From Undaria pinnatifida (taxonomy: Eukaryota > Sar > Phaeophyceae > Laminariales > Alariaceae): a DNA stretch of 64,000 nt. Shown here in pieces: positions 1-11,199 of this stretch. Made by a program: the position numbers and the translations under genes. The DNA lies in contig JABAKD010000008.1 in assembly GCA_012845835.1 (NCBI GenBank), positions 12,847,501 to 12,911,500 of the forward strand. The letters run 5' to 3'. Position 1 is the first letter of the stretch; each line of letters opens with the position of its first letter. The notes under the pieces are model-generated. The model had not been told where the DNA came from. It was given only the letters and a program-made list of their open reading frames with translations, and made no database searches.

Positions 1-65
1 CCTGGGGGGTGTTAGTGGTTGAGACGGAGGGGGGGAGGGAGGAGAGAAGGGGAGAAAGGGAGAAA

Positions 66-109
66 GGGAGGGAGGGAGGGAGGGAGGGAGGGAGGGAGGG
101 AGGGAGGGA
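66..109. repeat. (GGGA)n microsatellite
   Basis: About eleven GGGA units in a row, read directly. Confidence 0.9.
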
Positions 110-1198
110 AGGGTGGTTCAGACGAACGGAGGGAGAGAGAAGGGAAGGTAAGAGCAGACGGGAGAAGTTAATACGTTCGCCAAACCTTTTGGAACGAAGT
201 ATAGCGGCCAAAAATAAAATTACGAGTTTGACCCTAACAGCCGCCCGTCAATCCCCTTGGAATGTCCGAAAATAAATTACAAAGAACGTGAACACGATCC
301 CAACCCTGACCCTTCCCCGCCTTCCACCTTAATTATACCACCTGCAGCCCGACGCAAAAACAAAACAAAACAAAAACAATACCAACATCGTAATACAAAA
401 AAAACAAGCAAAACAACGTCATGGAAAAACAGCCAAGAACGACAACACCAGAAAAACAAACAAGAAAACACGAGAAAAACAACAATCACCACAACAACAC
501 AACCAACGAACTCACTTGTTACCGCTGCTGCTGTTGCTACTACCGCCACCGTCACATTCATCCCCGTGGCAGCCGTCGCCACAGCTTCCATTGCCGCCCT
601 CCTGTCTCGCTGCCACCCCCCCACCCCCCCCGTTGCAACCGCCGCCCCCGCTTCCGGCCCTCCGACTCGGCTCTTCCTCTCCGTCGCCGTCCATTGCGTG
701 GGGACTACCACCACCACCATACCCAGGAAGAGGAAGTGCGGCTCCGGACAACTTCAAGTCCCTAACATCGAGCGTATACATATAGGGTAACGTTGAACGC
801 AACACCGAGCGTTAACATTGAGGACGACCGGGATAGAATACACAAATCGATCATCATCATCGCTATCACCACGCCGTCACCACAACCACCGTCACCACAA
901 CCACCGTCACCACAACCACCGTCACCACAAACACCGTCACCACCACCACCACCGCTGTCGTCTCCGAAAACAGGAACTGCGGCTCCGGATAGCCCAAGGT
1001 CCCTAACTCCAAGGAGAACATTGAGGGTTAGCCGGTACCGAGGGAGGAGGGGATGGGAAGACAAGCACAAGACGACCATCACCACCATGGTCGCCACCGC
1101 CCTCGCGAACATTGGGTAACCTTCGATAACCTCGGATAACCTCGGGTAACATCTATTAGACAAAAAGATAATCGATCGCAAACGTACAAATAATCAAT

Positions 1199-1385
1199 CG
1201 CAATTACAGCATGTACGCAAGCAAAGCAGGCAAGCGGGCAAGCAGGCATACACATAATCTATCGCAACTACGACATGTACGCAAGCAAAGCAGGCAAGCG
1301 GGCAAGCAGGCATACGCATAATCAATCGCAGCTACGATATGTACGCAAGCAAAACAAGCAAGCGGGCAAACAGGCAAGCAAGCTG
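1199..1385. repeat. 64-bp tandem repeat, three units
   Basis: The motif ATGTACGCAAG recurs at 1211, 1275 and 1339, a 64-bp period. Each unit continues into GCAAGCGGGCAAG-type sequence. The third unit has diverged. Confidence 0.85.
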
Positions 1386-2274
1386 GAAGCACCAAAAAAA
1401 AGCAAGCATGACAAAACAAAGCAAAGAAAAGAACATTCAGAACAAAACAAACATGATCAGAAAAAATACGCAAACAAAAAAATACGCAAACAAAAACATA
1501 ACACAAAAACAAGGGAACTTCCATCACTTTATCTTCGATTCCTATACGAATAATACACATCGTTTTCCGTTCCTGCTGCTCCTTCTACTGCTACCACTGC
1601 CCACTTTAACATATTCCCCGACAACACGAACAATAATCAACAACCCCCCACCCCGCCACCCGGCACCCCCATTCTCCCCGCCCGCCCACCAGCTCTCCGT
1701 CGACTCACCCCTTCCCGAGACTCAAGCCGCCGAACTCCCGGTCGAGGGGACACCCTGTATCACCCCCTCCCCCCGCCCCAAAAATGCCTCCACCGTCTGA
1801 CGCGCCCATAAACGCCCCCGCTCGCTTTCCGCCCCCTCCCCGCTGTTCCCCTCCTGATGCTGCTGGGGATGGTAACAACAACGATCGATATGTTGCTGTA
1901 GATCTTGCTGCCGCTGCGGCGGCGGCGGCTGCATCAGGGGTGTGTGTATGTGCCTGGCAGGCGTGGTACATGTGGGGGGAGTGGGGAGGGACCCCAAACG
2001 CTGCCGCGCCGATGGATTGGTTCGTCCACTTCGGCTGCAATGGTGGTATTGGCGGTGGTGACAGTGAAGAGGGATGAACGCCTCCCCTTGCCGTGGTTTG
2101 TGGAACTCCGTTGGCGTTGTCGTTGGCGCTGACGTGGCCGCCGCCATTGACACTGTGGTCCAGCTGCCATGCGGGGGAGGGAAGCAGGGAGGAGGGGGGT
2201 CATCACACGACACGCGCATGGAACGCATGGTGGTGCTCTGTCTGGACACGGCCAACGGTGGCGAACCCAAGGCT

Positions 2275-2340
2275 CCGCACACCTTGTTCGTGTCAACGGC
2301 GGTAGCCCACTTAACCCCCACCCCCACCCCCGAGGCCAGA
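2275..2340 (-). pseudogene. partial copy of hemerythrin-gene exon 5 with its 5' splice site
   Basis: On the minus strand this stretch resembles the 3' end of exon 5 (3230-3379). Both contain TGGCCTCGGGG, then a CTACCGC-rich part, then ACAAGGTG at the exon-intron boundary. The copy reads WATAVDTNK where the exon reads WPTAFGTNK. It has no 3' splice site in a matching phase, so it is more likely a decayed duplicate than a used exon. Confidence 0.55.
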
Positions 2341-2493
2341 GGGGTAATATTTCTGGCAGGGTCAATACTGTTCCCACCGCAACAGTGATCCCGCACCAAT
2401 GTGACTTGTGTCTTCAAAAAAGAGGTAACCGTAACGAACCGAAAAGAGGCTCTTCGCACATAGTTGGTGGCAAAGGCGGTATTACAGGCCACC

Positions 2494-2494
<1 letters not shown>

Positions 2495-2552
<58 letters not shown>

Positions 2553-2652
2553 CTCTCACAGTAACTCGCATATTTAAGTCCGTGGTCACAGGACAGGCTC
2601 CAGTCACTCTGCTCCAGTCACTCTGGAGCTGAGGAATACCCCAGGGGAAAAA
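2495..2652. repeat. (GTT)n tract with conserved ~100-bp flank, copy 1
   Basis: About 18 GTT units are followed by a stretch shared with the copy at 8266-8420: AACTCGCAT, AAGTCCGTGGTCACAGGACA, GAGCTGAGGAATACCC and a terminal GGGGAAAA run. This copy has an internal 14-bp duplication of CTCCAGTCACTCTG. The A-run at the end suggests a retroposed or composite element, but only two copies are available for comparison. Confidence 0.65.
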
Positions 2653-2926
2653 AAAAGAAGCCACTTGACCCCCCCAGAGGCCAGCCGTCGCCACCACCGA
2701 AGGAAGAGCTTTTTTTATCTCCCGTTACGAATAACTGCATCCATGTTTCGGGGACAACATCACTAAGAATTATACCAACTTGTACCTTTTTCGCAGAGGA
2801 GCAAAAAAAAACGAAGTCTTTCCCGCTGAAAAAACGATCCCACATACACTATTCATAAACCAGTTCCAAATATTTTGTCTTCGAAAAGTGGGTGAGAAAA
2901 AGGGGTTATTCCAGTTACGCGGCTCT

Positions 2927-3155
2927 TCACGCGTCGGGTCGCTTTCTCGCGGGTTGGGTCCGTTTCATAGTGATCCGACCCGACTCGCGAGATTTGAAAA
3001 TCTCCAGACTCGACCCTAATCGACCCGTGAAACTTCGAACACTTCCAAACCCGACCTGACCCGACCCGACCCGGTCCAATTCAACCCGGTCCAACCCAAC
3101 CGGACCCGGGATATTTCGAAAACCGTCCGAACGGACAGGGCATGACCCGTGAACA
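2927..3155. repeat. GACCCG satellite element (hAT-like MITE family), copy 1, degenerate
   Basis: The stretch opens with CTCTTCACGCGTCGGGTC and closes with GACCCGTGAAC. Inside are GACCCG-type pentamers separated by GAGATTTGAAAA-like spacers. It matches the seven better copies in plan but its ends are eroded. Confidence 0.55.
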
Positions 3156-3229
3156 ACTCCTGCTTATAAGATATGCCAAGTAAGTTATAATGGCAAAACG
3201 AACCCGAAGAACTCCAGGCACCCTCGCAC

Positions 3230-5937
3230 CTTGTTGGTGCCAAACGCGGTAGGCCACTGGAATCCCCCCGAGGCCAGCCACTTCTCGAAGTACGTGTCCT
3301 TCACGGCGTGGCGCATGTAGCCCATCACCGTCACCACCTCTTCGGGGGGAAGATTTTTTATCATCATCGCCAAGATTGTCTGTCGGGCGGGAGGGGGAGG
3401 GGAACAAAGGACGATATACGGAGTATGACGGAAGGGGGCAAACAGCAGGGGGGGGGGGGGGGGGGGCTTCCATAAAACCATAGATATAAACAGAGCCAAA
3501 ACAAATACCAGATCACTACGTGTTACTACTGCGGTGGATAACAGGTCCTATCCCTTCGAACTACAAAATACCGTGTCATTGTCAATAGTATCTAACCCTT
3601 TAGACCTGTCGCTTTTCGGCAGGTTCAGCATGAAAAAACAACCCCAACAAAACCTTCCCAGCTCCTTCATATGGACAGCACAACCAGCACACCCTCCATC
3701 CTCCACCCCTCCCCACCCCTCAACCCTCTCTCATGCACCCTTCCTCTCCCCTCCCCCGGCTCCTCGTCAACCCCTGTTCCTTGCCTGCATGAGCTCGGTC
3801 GGGCGTTTTCCCATTATCTTCCCCACCAGGGCCTCCATTTCTTGCCCAGTAAAGTAATGCTTGATTAGGGGAAGGGCGCTTTCTTCCTCCTGTCATACGC
3901 ACAAAGAGCCAAGGACAACAAAACAACAAGGAGAAAGAAAAAGGAAAACAGCAAGAAAAAGGGGAAATAAAATTAAGTGAGAAAACTCATCCAACAACGC
4001 AGCTTGCAAAAATGAGGACCCGCCCTAAATTCGTCCAACTAACAGCTGACGTCACTAGAATGATTTTATAAAATGAACATCGGCCACAAGGTGTAATGTG
4101 GGTAACAGATCGTGACAAAGCGAGAGGAGGGCGATATATATAGAGAGAGATGTGTAGAGAGAGAGGTACGGGGAGAGAGAGAGGGGGAGGGCAAGGGAGA
4201 GGGAGCGATACGACATCAACTCTAACAGCAACTGACACCATTTAGCAAAAAAACACAACAAAGAAACGAGCAAGCTGTCATCCTCCATCTGCTCACCTTG
4301 TCGAGGTGGGTCATTAGATGTATGCACATCTCGTCCGTTTTGGTTCCGAGCCCGGCCATAACGTGCTTCCGCTCTGGCAGGCTGTTCCGCGTGCTGCGGA
4401 GACCCTGATCTCGCACGTAACACACACGGGGGGCAGGATGGGGGGGGGGGGGGGGGGGAGGTTGGTAACCTCTTGCCAGCGGCACCAATGCTTCGGGACA
4501 TAATTACCGGAAAAAAAAGAGTTTTCGTATATTATGCAGCCGCAAAAGGGTAGACTATTGAAACGGAAATTAAGAGCCCAACCCTACATCAACAAATGAG
4601 TACGTCCCTCTGGTTTGGCAGGCTATGGCCACGCACGTCAACCATTACACCCTGGCTCATCCCCCCCAAGCCTCCTCCATCCGCCATCCCCTCACCGTAA
4701 GCAGCTCCTGCATGCCCTCGAACAACCGCTGCTCTTCGTGGTGATCCTCCGTGTACTCCGCCTCGTCTATCATCGCCTCCTCGAACCTCCCCTCCCCCGC
4801 CCCCCCCATCCCCTCCCCCCCCCCCGCTAACGCCTCTGGCCGCTTCCCCACCGGGGTTTCTATCGGAACTGGAAGGCTCTATCCCCACTCCCATCCCAGC
4901 GCACTGAGCCCCGCCACTAGCGAAGGAATTGCTGGTAGGGCCGTTTAGGCGGTTGCTGGCCTCGGGGGGCTGCCCCGGGGTATATTCATCATCAGATAAG
5001 AGGAGGGGGCACGGCTCGCGTGCTGCTGCTGCTGCCGGTGGTGGTGGTACAGCTGCTGCTGCTGCTGTTGATGTTGCTGTTGTTGCTGCAGCAGCAGCTG
5101 CTGTTGTTGGCGGTTCTGCTGTTGGTGTTGGGGTCGATGCTGCTGCCGTTGGTGACGCTGCTGCCGTTGTTGCTGCCGCCTTCGCTGTCGACCCGCTGTC
5201 TCCTCCGCCCGCGTCGTGGCTGACCAGCTTGAGCTGTAACATTGGCCGGCAGTAAGGAAGGAGGCGTAAAGACGGACGGGGGCGGAGGCGCAGGCGGCGG
5301 CGGCGGGGGGTAGAGTAGGGTGGGGTGGGATGGGGTGGAGTAGGGAGGGGCGGGAATCCCGCAACAAACTCCGGCTGCGGCTAAATACAAGGCCACGTTC
5401 AAGCAACGAACATCCCCCCACATACACCCATACAGACAACAATCCGTTCTCCCCCCTGCCTGCGGTCTGCCACAAAGACAACACAAACGCCTCCATACGG
5501 ATACGACACAAACACGGGTGGGCGCGCAAACCCTAACCTTCGGAAACACTCCTCACCGTGCCACCACTAGCCCTGGCCTTCTCCTTGAGGGCCGGCCAAA
5601 TAACCTCGTCCTCCGCGGTCGAGTGGCTTTGGAACACCGCCCACAGCAGCTGAAACTGGCTTTGTACCTGCACCTCAAGCTTCAGGTGCTCCCGCGGCAG
5701 CACCACCATCGTAGCCGTCGCTGTCCCGACCATCCTCGTCGTCGAGGGGGGAGGGGGGGACGATTCGCCAGTGTCCCCTCCCATCGACGACGCCTTCCCC
5801 CCTTCTTTGTCTGCTTCTCCTACTGTCCCCCCCTCTCCCTCTGCGTCGTTGCTGTTGCTGTTGCCGATGTAGGCGTCATTGTTGTGGTCACATTCAACAT
5901 CTTCCACCGCCCCGCCCCCCGTCCCCGCCGCCGCCAC

Positions 5938-5971
<34 letters not shown>

Positions 5972-6468
5972 GCCGCCGCTGCCGAATTGGTGGCGCTAGG
6001 AGCGTTTTTCGCGGCTGGGGCTTGGATGGCGCGCACCTGGCTGCAGAGGGTTTGCACGTTCGCTTGCAGGGACCGCAATTCTCCTCGCAAGCACTCTGTC
6101 CGTGATTTAGTCGTTGGGGCAGGGGTTGAAGTAATTGGAGTTAAAGTTAGGGTTGAAGTTGGAGTTTGAAGGTGACGTTTCAGTGGGAGTAGGAGTAGTG
6201 GTAATTGCAACATTAGTAGTACTGGTAGTAGCAGCAGCAGTAGCAGCGGTAGCAGCAGTAGCAATGGTAGTTGGTGGTGTTGGGTTGCTGTTGCCATTGT
6301 TTTTCTCGGACGATGCCACAGACCAGGATGAGGAGGGGCGGGGGTGCACGCGGCTGCAGCGACAATGAATGGTTCAAATTGGATCTCGGGTCGGTCAAAA
6401 CGAAAGCAAGTACCGGGGGGATAAGCAAAAATACCTATGACCACGGTTTGTTCGTAAGGACAAGCCAT
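3230..6468 (-). CDS. BRUTUS-like hemerythrin (HHE) domain protein, 5' part of gene
   Basis: Five exons are visible: 6468-5557, 5233-4696, 4404-4297, 3889-3785 and 3379-3230. All junctions are phase 0; exon 4 ends with a GC donor (CAG|GCAAGG). The first ~250 residues are low complexity. Residues ~260-304 contain HSTAEDEVIWPALKEK, exon 2 ends in TEDHHEEQRLFEGMQELL, and exons 3-4 join through HLMTHLDK-EEESALPL. These H...HxxxE...HHxEE...HLxxEE elements are the di-iron ligands of hemerythrin domains, as in BRUTUS-type iron-sensing E3 ligases. The CHY zinc finger and RING parts expected of BRUTUS are not seen, so the gene probably runs off the left edge. Exon 2 needs ten G where the sequence has eleven (C-run 4815-4825). 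The start at 6468 is only the most upstream ATG; an earlier exon is possible. The iron-sensing role is inference. Confidence 0.72.
3997..4070 (+). repeat. 75-bp dispersed repeat, copy in hemerythrin intron
   Basis: Contains ACGCAGCTTGCAAAAATGA, AATTCGTCCAACTAACAGCTG, then TAGAATGATTTTATAAAA. The same block order recurs at 12506, 39624 and 62082 on the plus strand and at 18680 and 40245 on the minus strand. Confidence 0.7.
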
Positions 6469-6543
6469 CCAGTCGAGCTACAAAGTTAAAATCACGACAA
6501 AAACGTAAAAACCAGGAATGATTTTCGTATATACAAGGGCTCC

Positions 6544-6575
6544 GCATGGGCGCCGGCATTCGCCGGCGCCCATGC
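6544..6575. repeat. perfect 14-bp inverted repeat with 4-nt loop
   Basis: GCATGGGCGCCGGC and its exact complement are separated by ATTC. It lies about 75 bp upstream of the first ATG of the hemerythrin gene. It could be a regulatory hairpin or a mobile-element scar; nothing around it decides. Confidence 0.85.
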
Positions 6576-6639
6576 TTCGGGTAGGGCAGGGCAGCACTTC
6601 GACAACTTAAGGTGTAGCTGTCCGATTTGGCATGCATTG

Positions 6640-7370
6640 AACTTTAAAGTAATGCCAAGAGTTTAATACGAACATGGGATTCTGAAAGTCATGCTTTGAC
6701 AAAAGAAAAAACGTAATATTATACAACAAAGAAGGCAAGGATAGGCGAAACAAACTATGTTAAATGCGCAGTCAAGTAAAAGTTGGCGTCTATCAAACAA
6801 AAATACCGAAAAGAGTATTATTGAGAACCTGCGTCGCCTCTAGGCGAAACAAAAGAGGCCTTGGCATTAATGAAGAGACAGCAGTGAGACTGCACTGCTG
6901 TCCCCGTGGCAATGGAGGTTCGAAGTCGACAGGATGCAAAGTCGGTTTGCATCAAACGTCGACATGAGGACATGTCAGCCGGCGAGGTTTTGGAATAAGA
7001 TTGCTTTGTTTGTTACGTGAAGGCTGTCGCATTGATTGGTCTGCGTGGTCGCGGGCGAGGAGGAAAACGTAGAAGAGGAGGGCGATCTCTCGTTGAGGCG
7101 GCGTTGTCTAAGATTGGTGCGGGGGTGGCTTTGCTCGCACGGGAGGTTGGCGTAGCGCTTCTTCTCTGTTTTTTCTCGGGAAGGCGGGATATGTGTGTCT
7201 GCTGTCTTTTCTTCGTGGGGGCTTTCACGTTGTCGAAATTGGACGCGTCCCCTCAATGCATAATATCCGGAGTGTCTCTACCATGACGACTGCTGATAGT
7301 GCCGTGCGTATTTCCTAGAGACTGACATATTATTTACTGGTAGGAATAATAATATACCTTTGCAACATTT
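6640..7370. other. no recognised gene
   Basis: Short open stretches only, none with a recognisable domain. This is the likely upstream region of the minus-strand hemerythrin gene, but no promoter motif could be assigned. Confidence 0.4.
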
Positions 7371-7715
7371 TTTTTTCGTCATCCCATTTATTATCCCCGC
7401 ATCACTCTCGCGCTCCCTCCCAGTAGCAACTCAGATCCGGGGTCAATAGCGGGCCCTCCTCCTCCCTCCCCACTTCGGCACGTGCTTTCATTTTTACCGC
7501 AAGGAGAATCCAGCATTTTCTTCCCTCGTCGACTCGCGTCGAACCAACCCACGCTGCTAGGCGCTCTCAGCAGTTGATCCAAGTTTTTTTTTTTTGCATT
7601 TTTGCAAATATAGACAAATCCCATCGTGGTGGGTGTCGAACTCAAGGACAACCGAACGTTAGTAGTATTCGAGGGTAAAACCACTATTATTAATAGACCA
7701 CCGGGGCGGCCGGCT
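7371..7715 (-). mobile_element. tRNA-derived SINE, copy 1
   Basis: On the minus strand this matches 54149-54481 along its length: a GCCGGCCGCCCCGGTGG head, CCCTCGAATACTACTA, an internal TTGCAAAAATGCAAAA, TTCGACGCGAGTCGACGAGGG, GGAGGGCCCGC, TACTGGGAGGG, and an A9 tail after GGGATGACG. The tRNA-like head carries a B box; its A box is split by a 9-bp TTAATAATA insertion, so this copy should not be transcribed from its own promoter. Confidence 0.75.
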
Positions 7716-8265
7716 GACAATTGATTAAAAAAAAACAGGATCTTTGCATAGAGATTACATTCCCTCCCCGATATTGTATGATATTACGATGGTTGACGCG
7801 ATATGTATAGAATAAAGCGCCAAATACCTAAATATCAGCGTACGCGGAGTTTTAGATATCATGAATAACGAACGACCGCGACGGCAGAGCACGGCAAAGC
7901 ATAGCGCGTCGCTCTGCTGAGCTAGCGGTGCGCTGCTGAGCTGAGCCGCAGGGCACTGCACGGTGCTTCGTTGCTGTAAGCTATAGCGCTGCGATGGGGT
8001 GCTGGGCGGTGTCGAGCTGATGAGCCAAGCCCAGATCTCAGCCGCTGAAGCTTCGTCAAGTGCAAAACAAATGGTGCGAATCAAAGAAAAGCTAAAGCTG
8101 GACCGTTCCGCAACTGATGCACAGGCGGCAAATTAGCGGCAGTAGGAAGTTCAACTTACTAGACAAAAAGGAAGAAAAAATCGCGAAAAAGTTCAGAATC
8201 GTGTTGGCAGAAAAACCAAGTTTGCAGGAAGCAGCTGAAAGGTCAAGAAACAGGCAATATTGCAG

Positions 8266-8332
<67 letters not shown>

Positions 8333-9077
8333 CGTTTCCACATTAACTCGCATAATCAAGTCCGTGGTCACAGGACAGGCTCCAATCACTCTGGAGCTGA
8401 GGAATACCCTAGGGGAAAAACACAAACCAAAGGTGGTACACGCATAAATCACAGCTGACGCAATTCATGCCTCCACCAGAAACATATAAAAGTGAAATCG
8501 GGAGTCAGTCTACGATGTGCCAGGTCCATACCGGTGCATACATCTCATTACTCGCGCCTGGAAAAACCGACTATACCGCTTGCCAACCAAGAAAGACTAC
8601 CACGTATATATACACGTGGTATCTATCACTACGCATGCGCACAACAGACGCAAGTCAATTGGAAAAAAGAAACAAACAAAGAAGAGAAAGGAAAGGAAAT
8701 GGGTGCATGGGGCCAAGAAAAAGAAAAGGTAAATAATTTTTGGGGGGTCTACTGGCGAGTCTTGCCACCAGCACGATGCCACGTGGTTTTTCGACGATCT
8801 ACAGCAGTACTACGAACGACGTCCTATACACCCACCGGAGCACGGACTACCGGCGAATTACGCGATCGACAGCTGGCCGTGGTTGTCACGTGTCTCTGTG
8901 TTGGGGGCCCCTGTGCGCTGCCTCTTGTTGGCTCTTGTTTGGGTAAAACATGCGGTGTGCTCGATGGTCTCACGGCACCAGAATCAGAACGTCCGCTCGT
9001 ACGACGTATCATTCTTACAGGAAATAAATGTAATACCTGGTATTTTTTTCTCCATTAATATGAACATAAAACGGTTG
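7716..9077. other. no recognised gene; repeats
   Basis: Contains a GC-rich patch of GAGCTGAGC and GCACTGCACGG-type sequence (7890-8030) related in reverse orientation to the units at 11.2-11.8 kb, and the second GTT tract. Open frames here mostly run through the repeats. Confidence 0.4.
8266..8420. repeat. (GTT)n tract with conserved ~100-bp flank, copy 2
   Basis: About 22 GTT units followed by the same AACTCGCATAAT, CCGTGGTCACAGGACAGG and GAGCTGAGGAATACCC blocks as copy 1, ending in GGGGAAAAAC. Confidence 0.65.
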
Positions 9078-10010
9078 TTATATATTGGACAGAGTGATGC
9101 GTGTACGACTAAACTTGCCAACTGCACTCGTACTGCACTTTGAGCTATCTGCTGTGGTTCTGGTTGCTACTAGTTGCTGCAGTATGTGCTAGAAGTTTCG
9201 CCCTTCGGCTACTGCTGCTGCACCTGATGTTGTGTGTTTGCCAATGTTGTCAGTTGGCGTTCATGCTCGTCGTACATACTGCTGTTCTCACCCAGTACGT
9301 ACGGGTTTCCTCGTACCTCGACGGCACGACGACGAGCTCAAAACAGAAGGGAGGTGACATGAAATGGCATGGACAATGGCCACATAGAAGCGAGCACAGC
9401 GGGATAGTTCGCTGCGAATCAACCGCACTCGTTCATGCCTACAGCAGAGGCTGCCTGGAGTGTCAGCGGCCGTGCTAAAGCCAGGGCCAAAGGTCGAAGA
9501 GACGGCTTTTCTACCTGCTTGGTTTTGTCTCGAGATGCTGTTATATATAGACTATTGGACAGAGTGATGCGTGTACGACTAAACTTGCCAACTGCACTCG
9601 TACTGCACTTTGAGCTATCTGCTGTGGTTCTGGTTGCTACTAGTTGCTGCAGTATGTGCTAGAAGTTTCGCCCTTCGGCTACTGCTGCTGCACCTGATGT
9701 TGTGTGATGGCCAATGCCGTCAATTGGCGTTCATGCTCGTCGTACATACTGCTGCTGTTCTCACCCGGTACGTAAGGGTTTCCTCGTACCTCGACGGCAC
9801 GACGACGAGCTCAAAACAGAAGAGAGGTGACATGAAATGGCGTGGACAATGGCCACATAGAAGCGAGCACAGCGGGATAGTTCGCTGCGAATCAACCGCA
9901 CTCGTTCATGCCTACAGCAGAGGCTGCCTGGAGTGTCAGCGGCCGTGCTAAAGCCAGGGCCAAAGGCCGAAGAGACGGCTCTACCTGCTTGGTTTTGTCT
10001 CGAGATTCTG
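9078..10010 (+). repeat. 470-bp direct tandem duplication
   Basis: Two nearly identical copies: 9078-9540 and 9548-10010. They share TTGGACAGAGTGATGCG near the start and GTTTTGTCTCGAGAT near the end. They differ by scattered substitutions and a 3-nt indel (CTG repeat). Each carries an open frame of about 112 codons (9140-9478 and 9610-9951) with a hydrophobic N-terminal part, but both open at TTG rather than ATG and no family is recognised. Confidence 0.85.
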
Positions 10011-11199
10011 TTACATGAAAACGTCATGATTCCATGGTTTGGGAGTTATTTTGTCACGAAACGTTTTGCCGTCGGTAATTTGTGTCGCGAAGTTGTTGGA
10101 TATCGTCGGTAACTTGTGTCACGTTTTAGGTGAACCCGCACTAAAAAAATGAATTTCCAGCTGGCAAAACGAGCAGAAACAAAAGCAATAAAATGCCGAG
10201 CAAGAAACCAAACGAACTAGTAAAAAAGTACAGCAAAGAAACAAACGCTCGAGAGTATGCCACCGCAAAATTCCAAACATTATCACGTACCGTTTGGAAA
10301 TGATGCCAATTTTGTAAATCATTCAGGCGTTGCAGCCATCAAGATTCAACAATTTTTCCAAAATTCCTCCTCGACACTCGCTCGTCTCGCTCGGCACCCG
10401 TCCGCGTTCACGTCGATGTGCGGAACGGACACGGCAGGGCGACGGGCGTTGGAGCCGCCCCCCGAAGGCGGCGCTCGAACCAAGCCATATTCGACCGAGA
10501 ATTCCAGTTTCGCGAATCGCATACTGAGGCCGAAACAAAAAACTCCTGACCAAAGTCCATGACACCAAGGAATGACTCGATATTCAAGGAATGATTTTAT
10601 ATATATTTATGTCAGTACCTGTACCAGTATGTGCTACTATTGTACTTATGGCAGAAATTGAGGGCGGGGGCTTAATCAACAATTCTACGTCCATGACGGA
10701 CACATTGAATTTAAAAACTGAACATTTTAGGTCGTGTTCGTACACTACCTGTAGGTCGTGTGTTCGTACACTACCTACTCCTATTGGCTTATCATCCTAG
10801 CACCCCGACCAAATTTAGTTTGGCTTTTGGCTTGCTTCCCTATATACATATTACCACCGATGTGAAGCTGCTGGTCGGTAAGGCATCCGCGCCTATTGGC
10901 GGGCCTTTCATTTTTTGCCTGCTGGCGGACCTTTCGCCGCTGGTCCACAGGCTTTTCATATTTGTTCAACGTCACAGTTGTCGTTCTGTGGTAGGCATTA
11001 CAACGGGCTAGACTGATGTGGCCATTAGCAACGAGCTATTACATAGATGTATTTTTCTCGTGTTTTTTCTGAGGGTGCTGGGTTGGTGCATCCTTCGCAA
11101 CTCAGGACCTCCCACTTGGACACTGCCTCCTTTCATTACTTGTGGAATCATCCAGCTTTTCTGTTTTTTTTTTGCTGCACGAAACTTCATCCTCCCAGG
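10011..11199. other. no recognised gene
   Basis: Short frames only. Contains a direct repeat of GGTCGTGTTCGTACACTACCT near 10732-10780 and several short CCAGTA/CCAGGTA-type motifs. Confidence 0.4.

Larger units (their letters stand above)
1..2270. other. gene-poor low-complexity region
   Basis: No coding region could be recognised. Visible content is simple sequence: a GGGA tract (66-109), a run of ~15-bp CACCGTCACCACAAC-like units (about 880-945), a 64-bp tandem repeat (1199-1385) and C-rich tracts. A GCGGCTCCGGA-containing segment occurs twice (735-800 and 968-1040), suggesting local duplication. Downstream exons of the hemerythrin gene that starts at 6468 would be expected here or beyond the left edge, but none was identified. 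Confidence 0.6.

Noticed and set aside
1199-1385. CRISPR-like array
   Set aside because: Units are contiguous 64-bp tandem repeats without unique spacers, and the context is eukaryotic.
5020-5223. Poly-Leu / poly-Gln frames around CTG-rich sequence
   Set aside because: Triplet repeats in the low-complexity part of hemerythrin exon 2; only one frame fits the flanking splice sites.
9140-9951. Two duplicated ~112-codon frames as paralogous genes
   Set aside because: Both open at TTG without an ATG, have no family match I know, and similarity is fully explained by the DNA duplication.
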